From the NCBI GenBank assembly GCA_017517965.1, contig JAFWXR010000005.1, positions 36,285 to 100,284 on the forward strand: DNA of 64,000 bases. Reading direction: 5' to 3'. Under the pieces are notes generated by a model. The model saw only the letters and a list, made by a program, of their open reading frames with translations. It was not told the origin of the DNA and did not search any database. The DNA is from Clostridia bacterium (lineage in GTDB: Bacteria > Bacillota > Clostridia > Oscillospirales > Feifaniaceae). This document shows positions 54,075-63,279 of this stretch, one piece after another (the stretch's first letter is position 1; each line of letters begins with the position of its first letter). The translations under genes were made by a program, and so were the position numbers.

Positions 54075-55064
54075 ATGAGTGTAGCTTACGGTATCCTCTG
54101 CGTCATATCACTGGCTTTGATTGGTGTGTGCCTCGCAGTTGACAGAAAAAAAGACATATATTTGCTGCTGATGTTTATATCGGTATTCGTGTGTAATCTG
54201 GGACAGTTTTTGATTTCGGTTGCGCCAAGCCTTTCTTTTGCGCTTAACGGTAACAGGGTTGCATATTTGGGTCAGGTTTTTCTGCCCCTGCTGTTACTGA
54301 GGATGATTCTGGATTTATGTAATCTCAATTATAAAAAGTGGCTTTTGCCGGTACTTTCTCTTGTCAGTATAGCCGTACTTTTTGTAACGCTTACGCCGGG
54401 ATTTTTGCCCTGTTATTACAGAAACGTTTCGATAGCAGTTATAAACGGTACTACGAGGCTTATTCGTGACTACGGTCCTCTGCACCTGCTCTATTACGTA
54501 TATTTGTTTTTGTATTTTGCGTTGATGTTGCTTGTAATCATACATTCCACGGTGAAAAAGAAAATTACGTCCACGCTTCACACAACCTTTTTACTGTGTG
54601 CAGTGCTGTCCAGTATTGTAATATGGTTGGCAGAGCAGTTTTTACCTCGCGGATTTGAAATTTTAACCGTGTCCTACGTAATAAGCGAAATTTTCATATT
54701 GCTTTTGTACGGGATTTTACAGGAGTACGGTATCAGAGGTGAAAACGGAAGCATCATAATCGTAAACACCTCGGCAAAGGCTGAAGAATATTTGTCGGGG
54801 ACGATTCAGTCGGATGACAGTACAGCGTTGTTTAGTGAAAAGGATATCAGGCATATACTGTCCTGTGAAAAAATCGTCAGCCGTATTACCGAGAGAGAAA
54901 AAGAGGTTCTGGAAAGACTGCTTGCCAATAAACAACGAAAAGAAATTGCAGAAGAATTGTTTGTGACCGAGAGTACGATAAAAAAGCATACAAGTTCAAT
55001 TTATTCAAAGTTTAACGTAACAAACCGATTTGAACTTTATGCAAAATTAAAAAAATACATATAA
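54075..55064 (+). CDS. 7TM membrane regulator with LuxR-type HTH
   Basis: 329 residues. Residues about 1-220 hold seven hydrophobic helices of the 7TM histidine-kinase sensor type (IGVCLAVDRKKDIYLLLMFI, YLGQVFLPLLLLRMILDLCN). A linker follows, then a C-terminal GerE/LuxR HTH: ITEREKEVLERLLANKQRKE, IAEELFVTESTIKKHTSSIY. No kinase or receiver domain lies between, so it would be a one-component membrane-bound regulator. ATG at 54075 with GGGGA upstream. The adjacent surface-protein genes are plausible targets. Confidence 0.8.
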   Translation: MSVAYGILCVISLALIGVCLAVDRKKDIYLLLMFISVFVCNLGQFLISVAPSLSFALNGNRVAYLGQVFLPLLLLRMILDLCNLNYKKWLLPVLSLVSIAVLFVTLTPGFLPCYYRNVSIAVINGTTRLIRDYGPLHLLYYVYLFLYFALMLLVIIHSTVKKKITSTLHTTFLLCAVLSSIVIWLAEQFLPRGFEILTVSYVISEIFILLLYGILQEYGIRGENGSIIIVNTSAKAEEYLSGTIQSDDSTALFSEKDIRHILSCEKIVSRITEREKEVLERLLANKQRKEIAEELFVTESTIKKHTSSIYSKFNVTNRFELYAKLKKYI

Positions 55065-55072
55065 TCTATAAA

Positions 55073-55107
55073 AACGCCGTCCATTTAAAAAATGGGCGGC
55101 TTTTTTT
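55073..55107 (+). terminator. Terminator after the 7TM-LuxR gene
   Basis: GCCGTCCATTT / AAATGGGCGGC (one T-G pair), then seven T. Confidence 0.85.
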
Positions 55108-55120
55108 GTGCAAAAACAGG

Positions 55121-55210
55121 CATGGTAGCCCTAGGTCCACCCCCCTGAAATGCAAAAAGTGACCGAAAGTCCACCCTTAAACTCAGTAAAAGTAGCCCCG
55201 AGGTCAGTGT
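55121..55210. other. Short repeated motifs, possible insertion-sequence end remnant
   Basis: GTCCACCC occurs at 55135-55142 and 55169-55176, and TAGCCC at 55126-55131 and 55193-55198, with AAGTGACCGAAA between. Such multiple short repeats recall the ends of IS21-like elements in Clostridia. No transposase frame is present. The bases are unusual for this genome. Confidence 0.35.
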
Positions 55211-55261
55211 TCTGAAAACCTATTTTAAAATAAAATTATAGTATAAAACAAAGGAGGTAGT

Positions 55262-55621
55262 ATGATGCTGAGTCCAATTACAAAAAAATATACAGACGAG
55301 TCATCAATGAAACAGTTTAGATTTGTTTTCTACTGTGACTGTTGCAGCAAGGCAATCCAGACGCAAGCCTATGACTTCAACAGTGCCTTTGCACAGAAAA
55401 CGTTTTTGTCCAATGATGAAAAAGAAGCGAGAGCTATCATCTATGCAAGTGAGCATGGAAAGGCTTATGAACGTGCAAACAATGAAGTCAGGTTAAACTT
55501 AAACCGTTGCGAAATATGCGGAGATATGATTTGCGAGGATTGCTCCGTATATTCAGACGAGCTTGAGGGCGGTGTCTGCTGCAAAAAATGTGCGGAAGAA
55601 AAGGAAAAAATCGCGAAATAA
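55262..55621 (+). CDS. Small double zinc-ribbon-like protein
   Basis: 119 residues, no signal peptide. N-terminal Cys set in FYCDCCSKAIQT and a C-terminal pair of knuckles in CEICGDMICEDC and GVCCKKCAEEKEK suggest two metal sites. The middle part (AFAQKTFLSNDEKEARAIIY) is helical. No exact family recognised. AAAGGAGGT lies ahead of ATGATG. It is first in a row of same-strand genes whose products also carry Cys pairs. Confidence 0.65.
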   Translation: MMLSPITKKYTDESSMKQFRFVFYCDCCSKAIQTQAYDFNSAFAQKTFLSNDEKEARAIIYASEHGKAYERANNEVRLNLNRCEICGDMICEDCSVYSDELEGGVCCKKCAEEKEKIAK

Positions 55622-55633
55622 GCGGGGGATTTT

Positions 55634-56719
55634 ATGGATACTGTACAAAACTATAAATGTCCTTGCTGTACGGCACCTTTAGTGTTTGATGGGGAAACAC
55701 AGACACTGATATGCGAGTCTTGCGACAATACTTTTCCACTTGAAACGATACTGCAAATGACAGAGGGCTCTGCCGATTCCGACGGTATATCGAAATATGA
55801 TTGGGAAAGTTATACGCCGAGAACTTATGAGGACACAAGCGAAGTTACACTTTCAAATTATTCCTGTCCCTCATGCGGGGCGCAAATTCAAGGTGATGAT
55901 ACACTTGGTTCTACCGTCTGCCCCTATTGCGGTAACTCCACCATTGTTAAAGGACAGTTTGAAGGAACGCTGAAGCCTGATTACATAATTCCGTTTAAGC
56001 TAAATAAAAAAGCAGCGATGGAGGTCTTTGAAGGGCAACTGAAAAATGCTCCTTTTCTGCCCGATAGCTTTAAAAGCAAAAAGAAAATTGAAGAGATGGC
56101 AGGTGTATACGTTCCGTTCTGGACGTTTGACTGCGATTGTGATGCGGCAGTAAGTTACAACGCAGAAAAGGTAACTGCATGGAGCGATGCAAATTACAAC
56201 TATACTAAAACGGATTATTTTAAGTTGTTCCGCAGCGGAAGCATCGGATTTGCCAACATTCCTGTAGATGCCTCCAAAAAGGTTGACGATGCATATATGG
56301 AAGCCATAGAACCGTTTAACTATGAAGATGCAGTGGAATTCAGGGGGGCGTATCTTTCGGGATATCTGGCAGATAAATATGACGTATCCGCAGAAGAGAG
56401 TATAGAAAGGGCAAACGAACGGGTTAAAAACTCAACCATTGAAGCGTTTAACGACACTACCAACCGCTATACAGCGGTGATTCCCGAAAGTACAAGAGTC
56501 GGCTTCTCAAACGGCAAAATAAGGTACTCCCTTCTTCCTGTATGGATGCTCAATATCGGATATATGGATAAAATATATAAGTTTGCCATCAACGGACAGA
56601 CGGGAAAAGTAGTTGGGCAGTATCCGATTGACAAGAGTAAAAAATGGAAGTATTTTGGCAAGATTGCCGGCATTGCGTATGTGATAGCGGCGGTTATCGG
56701 CTGGATGCTGTTGCATTAA
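55634..56719 (+). CDS. TFIIB-type zinc-ribbon membrane protein
   Basis: 361 residues. Two zinc ribbons: CPCCTAPLVF with CESCDNTF (residues about 9-35), and CPSCGAQIQG with CPYCGNSTIV (about 79-105). A conserved beta-rich region (YIIPFKLNKKAAMEVFEGQL, YVPFWTFDCDCDAAVSYN) follows, then one C-terminal helix (IAGIAYVIAAVIGWMLLH). Homologues are common beside TPM-domain and SPFH-type genes in Firmicutes; function unknown. It starts 12 nt after the previous gene and ends 15 nt before the TPM gene. Confidence 0.75.
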   Translation: MDTVQNYKCPCCTAPLVFDGETQTLICESCDNTFPLETILQMTEGSADSDGISKYDWESYTPRTYEDTSEVTLSNYSCPSCGAQIQGDDTLGSTVCPYCGNSTIVKGQFEGTLKPDYIIPFKLNKKAAMEVFEGQLKNAPFLPDSFKSKKKIEEMAGVYVPFWTFDCDCDAAVSYNAEKVTAWSDANYNYTKTDYFKLFRSGSIGFANIPVDASKKVDDAYMEAIEPFNYEDAVEFRGAYLSGYLADKYDVSAEESIERANERVKNSTIEAFNDTTNRYTAVIPESTRVGFSNGKIRYSLLPVWMLNIGYMDKIYKFAINGQTGKVVGQYPIDKSKKWKYFGKIAGIAYVIAAVIGWMLLH

Positions 56720-56734
56720 GGGGGTGGTCGGTAT

Positions 56735-57511
56735 ATGAAAAAATTATTTTCCTGTGTTTTGTGTACGTTTATCTTGCTTTCTGTGCTGCCCGTATATGCA
56801 TCATTTGAAAATCCTTCTGTCGTGGATGAAGCAGGGTATCTGATGCAGTCGGAGCTTGATTATCTTTCACGTGAACTTGACAGAATCAGAGAAAAATATA
56901 ATTTTGAGATTGCGATTTATACAGAAAGCGATATGACCTCAGGCACAGCCGAGGCAAGTGCAGATGATATTTATGATTATCAGGGATACGGCGCAGGTCA
57001 GAATGATGACGGCATTTTGCTTTATATCTGCTCGGACACCCGAGAATATCACTTTACAACACACGGAAAAGGACTTGAGTATTTCAATAAAAACGGGCTT
57101 ATCTATCTTGAAAGCAAGGTGACACCTTATCTTGAAGACGATGACTACTATAAGGCGTTTTCCGTTTATATTGAAACTGCAGATGAACTTCTTTCGATGG
57201 CGAAAGACGGAAACCCGTATAACGAAAAAAGTTTAAGCACGAAATACGTTGTCGGCGTTGTTTTCCTTTGCCTGTCCGTCCCTCTTTTAGTTGCTTATAT
57301 AATGATGAAAAAGAAACTCAAGAAAATGAAAACGGCGGTGGAAAACGACTATGCGGCAAACTACGTAAAACCCGGAAGCATGGATATATCGGTATCAAGA
57401 GATTTATTTCTGTATTCAAGAATTACGAAAACGGAAAGACCGAAATCAAGTTCCGGAACACACACTTCATCCTCCGGCAGAACGCATGGCGGTCGGGGCG
57501 GAAGTTTTTAA
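56735..57511 (+). CDS. TPM-domain membrane protein (YgcG-like)
   Basis: 258 residues. Signal peptide (1-22, ending VYA), TPM domain at about 26-155 (VVDEAGYLMQSELDYLSREL, YGAGQNDDGILLYICSDTRE), a membrane helix at about 171-191, and a Ser/Gly-rich tail (GRTHGGRGGSF). TPM domains occur in proteins tied to membrane-protein repair and to metal binding. The neighbour with zinc ribbons is its usual partner. Confidence 0.82.
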   Translation: MKKLFSCVLCTFILLSVLPVYASFENPSVVDEAGYLMQSELDYLSRELDRIREKYNFEIAIYTESDMTSGTAEASADDIYDYQGYGAGQNDDGILLYICSDTREYHFTTHGKGLEYFNKNGLIYLESKVTPYLEDDDYYKAFSVYIETADELLSMAKDGNPYNEKSLSTKYVVGVVFLCLSVPLLVAYIMMKKKLKKMKTAVENDYAANYVKPGSMDISVSRDLFLYSRITKTERPKSSSGTHTSSSGRTHGGRGGSF

Positions 57512-57524
57512 TATGGAGGTAATT

Positions 57525-59849
57525 ATGAAAAGAATTGTATCACTTATTCTGTGTTTGACAATGATAATGAGTTTTATGACGGTTGCAAACGCAGAGCATT
57601 ATTCAAATTTTACAGACGTCAAATCCGACAGTTGGTATTACGAGGATGTTGATAATGCCGTAAGGCTTGGTATTATCAACGGAAAAACAGAAACGAAATT
57701 TGCTCCCGATGATAACCTTACATATGCTGAAGCAATCAAGCTTGCGGCTTGTATGTATCAGCTTTACAAAGACGGAAGCGTATATCTTGTGCCCGGCGGA
57801 AGTCCTTGGTATCAGATATACGTTGACTATGCCAAAGAACACGGAATAATAACGGAAAACTTTTCCGAAAAGATACCCGACGTCAATGTAAAGGCTACAC
57901 GTGCGGGGTATATGGAAATATTTGCAAGTGCCCTTCCCGATGAGGCACTTAAAGGCATCAACAGCGTTCCCGACGGCTCTATTCCTGACGTTCCGATGGT
58001 TCACGAGAGTTCAGCGGGCATTTACAAACTCTACCGTGCAGGCATTCTGGCAGGTGTCGATACAAAACACAACTGCAAGCCTGAGGATAACATCAAAAGA
58101 AGCGAGGTTGCTGCAATCATTACAAGAATGATGGATGAAACCAAGCGTGTTAACTTCAGCATAGAAATAATTGAAGAACCGGATACAGAAGAGCCTAAAC
58201 TTGAAATTCCTGCAGATGCAGAACCTGCCCCCGAAATCAAAGAGGACGAAAAATCGGCGGAAACACCCGATATGTATGCACCTTTTGAAATTGAAGTTCA
58301 GCCTGTGCAAATTGAAGGAGCTGAAGAGGGTGATAAACTTGAATATACGGTAAAGGCAACAGGCGGAAAGACGCCTTACACATATCAGTGGGTTTCAAGA
58401 GGCTGGCATAATCAGACATCAGCAATAAACGAGAATGAGTATGCAAAGGGTACGAAAACAGATACTCTTACAATGATTTTCGATATTGATAACCCGATTT
58501 CAAGTCAGTTTTGCTGTAAGATTACAGATGCTCTTGGTCAGGAAGTAACTTCGGATTACGTGACGTTGCCTGAGCAAGCATTCGTTTTCATACCGGAGGA
58601 TGTCGTTGAATATAATTCCGGTTACATTTTCGTAGGAAGAGTTAATAAAGGTGTTTTAAGAGTCGGCGAAACAGTTTCAATGCATATGCCATCACACGGC
58701 ATTGAGGTTTTCGGCGTTGCAACAAAGATTGAAATGTTCAAAAAATCCATTGATGAGGTAAAGGAAAACGATTATTGCGGAATCCTGATAGAAAATCCTG
58801 AGCCAATACCATATGATTCATGGGTAGTTGAAAATGTTGGAGAAACACTGGCAGAAAGACTTGTAAATATGGGCGATTATGGCTTTAAGGCATGGATGCA
58901 TATTACACCTTGCATATACAGTGCAGATGTCGGAGAAAAAACATACGTGTATGTCAACGTTTTCGGCGGTAAAGCGCCATACACATATAAATGGTATAAG
59001 AGAGAAAACTATGGCGACTATACAGAACTTAAGAACGATAACAATCATAAAATAAATGAAGGCAAGGTAGAAATCCTTGTCGATGAAGCTGAGTTCTTAA
59101 AATGTATGGCATATAAGTGTATAGTAACCGATGCTACAGGCTTTACCAAAACAGCAAGCAATATGTATGTTGCTCCCAAAACAACACCGTATCTCGCATA
59201 TCAGCCAAGTACTGTCCGTGCAAACGTTGGTGAAGAAGTTTCATTCTATGCTCGTACGAGAAACAGCGATGCAACATATCAGTGGTACATAAAAAATGAC
59301 AACACAAACGGTTGGAAAAAAATCGAGCCGACCGACACATGGGCAAAGGGTGCTACAACATCAACACTGAAAATACAGGTTGAGAAGGCTGATTTCATAA
59401 GCCACTGTGAATACAAGTGCGAAGTAACAAACGGCAGTTACAGCATAACTTCAAACGTGGCGAAGTTACTCCCCAGAGATATTGTTATAACTCAGCAACC
59501 AAAGAATACGACTGCAAAGCACGCAGAAAAAGCAAAGTTTACGGTAAAGGCAGAGGGTGCAAACGGACCGTTTACGTATCAGTGGCTCATACAGACTCCC
59601 GATAACGAAATACCACTGAAAATTACAGAAGCATTCCCGTGGGCAGAGGGTTACTACACAGATACACTTTCGGTGGCTGTTGATGAAAATAAGCTTACGT
59701 CCGATTACAAGTTCAGCTGCATTGTAACTGACTCAAACGGAGTAAGAAGAGTATCAAATGAGGCTTATGTTATCGTTACTTCCGATGCAAGCGTTGATCT
59801 GGAGGAAGACTATTCTTCGACGCCGGATATGATAGTAATAATGGATTAA
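57525..59849 (+). CDS. Large SLH surface protein with Ig-like and EF-Tu-domain-II-like modules
   Basis: 774 residues. Signal peptide 1-23. Three SLH modules at about 28-204 (NFTDVKSDSWYYEDV; PWYQIYVDYAKEHGII; IYKLYRAGILAGV) attach it to the wall. Then an Ig-like module (about 250-348, with PYTYQW), an EF-Tu-domain-II-like barrel (about 353-432: FIPEDVV, FVGRVNKGVLRVGETV, KIEMFKKSIDE), and three more Ig-like modules (455-550, 556-648, 652-752; each with YKW or YQW and a late Cys). ATG at 57525 after GGAGGT. Ligand unknown. It is a paralogue of the next gene. Confidence 0.8.
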   Translation: MKRIVSLILCLTMIMSFMTVANAEHYSNFTDVKSDSWYYEDVDNAVRLGIINGKTETKFAPDDNLTYAEAIKLAACMYQLYKDGSVYLVPGGSPWYQIYVDYAKEHGIITENFSEKIPDVNVKATRAGYMEIFASALPDEALKGINSVPDGSIPDVPMVHESSAGIYKLYRAGILAGVDTKHNCKPEDNIKRSEVAAIITRMMDETKRVNFSIEIIEEPDTEEPKLEIPADAEPAPEIKEDEKSAETPDMYAPFEIEVQPVQIEGAEEGDKLEYTVKATGGKTPYTYQWVSRGWHNQTSAINENEYAKGTKTDTLTMIFDIDNPISSQFCCKITDALGQEVTSDYVTLPEQAFVFIPEDVVEYNSGYIFVGRVNKGVLRVGETVSMHMPSHGIEVFGVATKIEMFKKSIDEVKENDYCGILIENPEPIPYDSWVVENVGETLAERLVNMGDYGFKAWMHITPCIYSADVGEKTYVYVNVFGGKAPYTYKWYKRENYGDYTELKNDNNHKINEGKVEILVDEAEFLKCMAYKCIVTDATGFTKTASNMYVAPKTTPYLAYQPSTVRANVGEEVSFYARTRNSDATYQWYIKNDNTNGWKKIEPTDTWAKGATTSTLKIQVEKADFISHCEYKCEVTNGSYSITSNVAKLLPRDIVITQQPKNTTAKHAEKAKFTVKAEGANGPFTYQWLIQTPDNEIPLKITEAFPWAEGYYTDTLSVAVDENKLTSDYKFSCIVTDSNGVRRVSNEAYVIVTSDASVDLEEDYSSTPDMIVIMD

Positions 59850-59880
59850 ATTTCCAAATAAAGAAAAGAGGTAAACGAAT

Positions 59881-61734
59881 ATGAAAAAAGTATTATCAGT
59901 AATTCTTGCAATTATGTTGAGTGCGTCCACTTTGACAGCGGTATATGCTGCCGAAGGTGACGGAAAGAAAGATGTTGGTCCTCACGAGCACCAGCTCATG
60001 AAAATGGCAAATGACGCTTGCCATTACGAAGAATGCACAATTTGCTTTGAACTTTTTAATGTAGGTGAGCATACTTTTGTTGACGGTAAATGTTCGGTTT
60101 GCGGAAATTCTCAGTACGATAATTCTGTAAATGAAGAAATACAAGGCGAGGGCGAGCATGAGCACATTATCATCAAAACAGCCGATGAGAATAGTCATTT
60201 TGATGAATGTACCGTCTGCTTCGAGCGTTTCGGTGTCAGCGCTCACACAATGGAAAACGGAGTATGTACAGTTTGCGGATACCCCAACATGGGGCCGGAT
60301 GTCGGCGAGCACGAGCATCAGCTTATGGATATGGCAAATATGGAGTGCCACTATTCCGAATGTACCATCTGCTTTGAACTTTTCAATGTAGGAGTACACA
60401 CCTTTAAAGATGGAAAATGTACAGTTTGCGGTCATGATGAGCTTATAAATCCCTTTGTGGACGTGCCTGAAAATGCATGGTATCACGATGAGGTTATGAA
60501 AGCCGTTGATACAGGCATTATAAACGGTAAAACCACAACGGAATTCAAGCCCGATGATTTTCTTACGTATGCCGAGGCTGTAAAGCTTGCGGCATGTATG
60601 AATCAGGTGTACTTGTATGGCAAAGTAACTCTCACAAACGGAACGCCCTGGTATCAGACTTACGTTGATTACTGCAAAGAAAATAATATCATCTCAAAAG
60701 AATACAACTACGGTGAAAATGCAACGAGAGCGGGATATATGGAGATTTTCGCAAATGCTCTTCCCGACGAAGCATTTAAAGACATAAACAACATTCCTGA
60801 CGGAAGCATTTTGGACGTTAAAAACAATAGTCCCTATGCAATATACGTATATAAACTTTATCGCGCAGGCATCGTATCGGGTGCTGATGCAGATCATAAT
60901 TGCAAACCCGACAACAGCATAAAACGCTCTGAGGTTGCGGCAATCATTTCGCGTATGATGGATGAAGACAAACGCGTGAAATTCGATATGGCAGGCTCTA
61001 ACGGAAAGAACCCTGCCGACGATCTCGTTACCGAAGATACGGACATCAACACAGAACATGAGGCAGTCGTTGTAAATCCCGGAGAGACCGAAAAGGTTGA
61101 TTATGACACTGATAATAACAATTATATACTCTCTCCGCTTACGATTTACAAACAGCCCGTAGGCTCAGACGGTGAAGAATATGGCTCAAAATATGAACTT
61201 GAGGTTCAGGTTTACGGCGGTAAAGCACCTTATACGTATGAATGGCAGTATAACGGTTACAGAAACCAGAAAACAAAAATTGAAAACGGCGATTACGCAA
61301 AGGACGCAAACAGTGCGGCACTGATACTTTCCATTGAAGAGGAAAACACACTTTTAGGCGTGGCAATTTCCTGTAAGATTACTGACAGTGAAGGCACTAC
61401 GGTTACAACAGATGCAGTAAAGGTTTACGGTCCGTTCTCAATGCCCGTTGATGATTGGACTTTAGAATCAGGTAAGAATACTCTTATCGGCAGAGTGGCA
61501 GACGGTATCCTTAAAAAAGGCGAAAAGGTTTCTGTTATAAGGGACGGCAAGGTTATCGCAATAGGTGTGGCAGAGGATTTGCAGATGTTTAATAAGTCGT
61601 TGGATGAAACAGTTAAAGGCGATAACGTTGGAATCGTATTTAGCAGAGAAGACGGTGCAAGACCGGGTAGCGGCGATATTGTAGTAAAATATCAGCCTTC
61701 ACACGTTGTCGATACAAGCGATATCATAAACTAA
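59881..61734 (+). CDS. SLH surface protein with three Cys/His repeats and EF-Tu-domain-II-like module
   Basis: 617 residues. Signal peptide 1-24. Three repeats of about 42 residues (34-75, 92-133, 143-184) each hold HEH, CHY or SHF, ECTxCFE, a late His-Thr and GxCxVCG, probably binding metal. SLH modules cover about 190-365 (FVDVPENAWYHDEV, PWYQTYVDYCKENNII, VYKLYRAGIVSGA). An Ig-like module (415-515, PYTYEW) and the EF-Tu-like barrel (518-602: LIGRVADGILKKGEKVSV, LQMFNKSLDETVKGDNVGI) follow. RBS AAGAGG. Same order as the preceding paralogue but with fewer Ig modules. Confidence 0.8.
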   Translation: MKKVLSVILAIMLSASTLTAVYAAEGDGKKDVGPHEHQLMKMANDACHYEECTICFELFNVGEHTFVDGKCSVCGNSQYDNSVNEEIQGEGEHEHIIIKTADENSHFDECTVCFERFGVSAHTMENGVCTVCGYPNMGPDVGEHEHQLMDMANMECHYSECTICFELFNVGVHTFKDGKCTVCGHDELINPFVDVPENAWYHDEVMKAVDTGIINGKTTTEFKPDDFLTYAEAVKLAACMNQVYLYGKVTLTNGTPWYQTYVDYCKENNIISKEYNYGENATRAGYMEIFANALPDEAFKDINNIPDGSILDVKNNSPYAIYVYKLYRAGIVSGADADHNCKPDNSIKRSEVAAIISRMMDEDKRVKFDMAGSNGKNPADDLVTEDTDINTEHEAVVVNPGETEKVDYDTDNNNYILSPLTIYKQPVGSDGEEYGSKYELEVQVYGGKAPYTYEWQYNGYRNQKTKIENGDYAKDANSAALILSIEEENTLLGVAISCKITDSEGTTVTTDAVKVYGPFSMPVDDWTLESGKNTLIGRVADGILKKGEKVSVIRDGKVIAIGVAEDLQMFNKSLDETVKGDNVGIVFSREDGARPGSGDIVVKYQPSHVVDTSDIIN

Positions 61735-61781
61735 TCAGTTGTTAATTAAATTCAACATAAATTTATAAGGAGGCAAAGATT

Positions 61782-62660
61782 ATGGGATTAGGCGATTTCT
61801 TTAAAAACATTTTTGGCAAGAAGACCTGTGCTTTTTGCGGAGGCGAGTGCGGTATGATGAGCCGTACAAAAATCAAGGGCGATGAATACATCTGCTCAAA
61901 ATGCGATGATATGTGTTCAAACTTCATCAGAAAAAGCAGATTTACAAAGCCTGAACTTGAAGGTCATATGGAATATATGAAACGTTTGGATAGAATTTAC
62001 AAAGAAGTCATTCTGCCGAGTATCCAAAAACACGAATCTTATCCGTCAGCAACGCAGAGACAGGGCATTGAGTTCTTTGATGATTTTGGAATGTTTCGCA
62101 TTATGGATGGTTCGAGAGACAGCAAGGACAGATACCCGACAGAGCTTTTCCGTTACGATCAGGTTGCAAGCTATGAACCGTATTATGAAGAAGCTGAGCC
62201 TGAAGAAGCCGGTAAACCGAAAGTATTCCACGAGGGCGGTATTATCATAAGACTTGTAGGTTCACTTGATGACACTACGAAAATGCAAAAAGGACTTCGT
62301 GCTCATCCGTACATCACGGAAGAAATCAAGGTGTGCTTTGCAACTAACGACAGAGAAAAAGAAAATTATCTTAAATATGCAGAAAACGCAATCCATCACT
62401 TTGATTACATCTTTGGTGTAGAAAGTAAAGCTTTGTTCAGTTTTGGTATGTCAAAACAGGAAAAGCGTGACTTAAAGGCAGCAGTTGCCTTTACCAAAAC
62501 TGCATTTGATGCTGTAAAGGTTGCAAAATCAGGCGGCGAAATTTCCGAAGAAAAGAAAGCCGAAATCATGGAAAATATGCACGCCATTGATGATGCACAG
62601 ACCGGCGGACTTGCAGTGTATACAAGAGCGGCTGATAGCGCGGAAGCAAAAATTCAGTAA
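61782..62660 (+). CDS. DUF4428-containing cytoplasmic protein
   Basis: 292 residues, no signal peptide. N-terminal zinc ribbon of the DUF4428 type: CAFCGGECGMMSRTKIKGDE, then CSKCDDMCSNF (residues about 16-47). A beta-rich middle with FRYDQVASYEPYYEE and GGIIIRLVGSLDD, and a helical end, follow. Function unknown. AAGGAGG precedes the ATG. It adds a fourth Cys-pair protein to the cluster. Confidence 0.75.
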   Translation: MGLGDFFKNIFGKKTCAFCGGECGMMSRTKIKGDEYICSKCDDMCSNFIRKSRFTKPELEGHMEYMKRLDRIYKEVILPSIQKHESYPSATQRQGIEFFDDFGMFRIMDGSRDSKDRYPTELFRYDQVASYEPYYEEAEPEEAGKPKVFHEGGIIIRLVGSLDDTTKMQKGLRAHPYITEEIKVCFATNDREKENYLKYAENAIHHFDYIFGVESKALFSFGMSKQEKRDLKAAVAFTKTAFDAVKVAKSGGEISEEKKAEIMENMHAIDDAQTGGLAVYTRAADSAEAKIQ

Positions 62661-62696
62661 ATTATCAAAATATTAAATTTAAGGAGGAATTACATT

Positions 62697-63260
62697 ATGA
62701 AAAAATTATTATCTGTTGTTTTGGCACTTACATTGGTTTTATCACTGACAGCATGCGGCGGTAATAAAGGTGAAAAGATTACACTTTATGAAGATACATG
62801 GGAGGGCGAAAATGTAAAACTCGCAGTAGATTTCTACTATCCCGAAGGTGCAGACATCACTTTAGAGGGCGACGAAGAATATCCAAACTGGATAGATATG
62901 AAATACGAGTCAAAAAATATAGCAATTTGTCCTACAATTTTTGAGGACACAACCTTTGATGCAAACAAAGAGTATGCAAAAGAAAACGAAGAAACATACG
63001 AAGAGTTTAAACTCAATGGATATGATTGCTATGCTTATGAAGACTTTGGCGGATATTGGATTTATGTACATTTAGAAGAGGTTTCAGAAACAACTGACAG
63101 ATACCTTGTAATTAATACAGAAACTATTGATTACAGCAAGGATGGTACTCCTGAGGACAAAGCTCAGTACGAAGATGAGGATATCAAGAAAATTGTTGAC
63201 TCCTTTGAATATCGTGGTGTAGTTGAATATCCTGAAGAGGAAGAAAAAACAGAAAAATAA
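62697..63260 (+). CDS. Acidic lipoprotein, unknown function (1)
   Basis: 187 residues. Lipobox LTAC (Cys20) after a Leu-rich signal. The mature part is strongly acidic: KITLYEDTWEGENVKLAVDF, YPEGADITLEGDEEYPN, a YEEFKLNGYDCYAYEDFGGY segment and the end IVDSFEYRG. No known family. It resembles the next gene in signal, KITLY start and late FEYxG, so the two are probably diverged duplicates. AAGGAGG precedes the ATG. Confidence 0.7.
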   Translation: MKKLLSVVLALTLVLSLTACGGNKGEKITLYEDTWEGENVKLAVDFYYPEGADITLEGDEEYPNWIDMKYESKNIAICPTIFEDTTFDANKEYAKENEETYEEFKLNGYDCYAYEDFGGYWIYVHLEEVSETTDRYLVINTETIDYSKDGTPEDKAQYEDEDIKKIVDSFEYRGVVEYPEEEEKTEK

Positions 63261-63279
63261 TTAAAGGAGATAGATTAAA

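Noticed and set aside
55121..55210. Complete IS21-type element
   Set aside because: Only short repeated motifs are present; no istA or istB coding sequence is found nearby.
59980..60435. Direct repeats resembling a CRISPR array
   Set aside because: The period is about 126-163 nt inside a reading frame and the copies diverge at the DNA level. The repetition is in the protein, not a repeat-spacer pattern.
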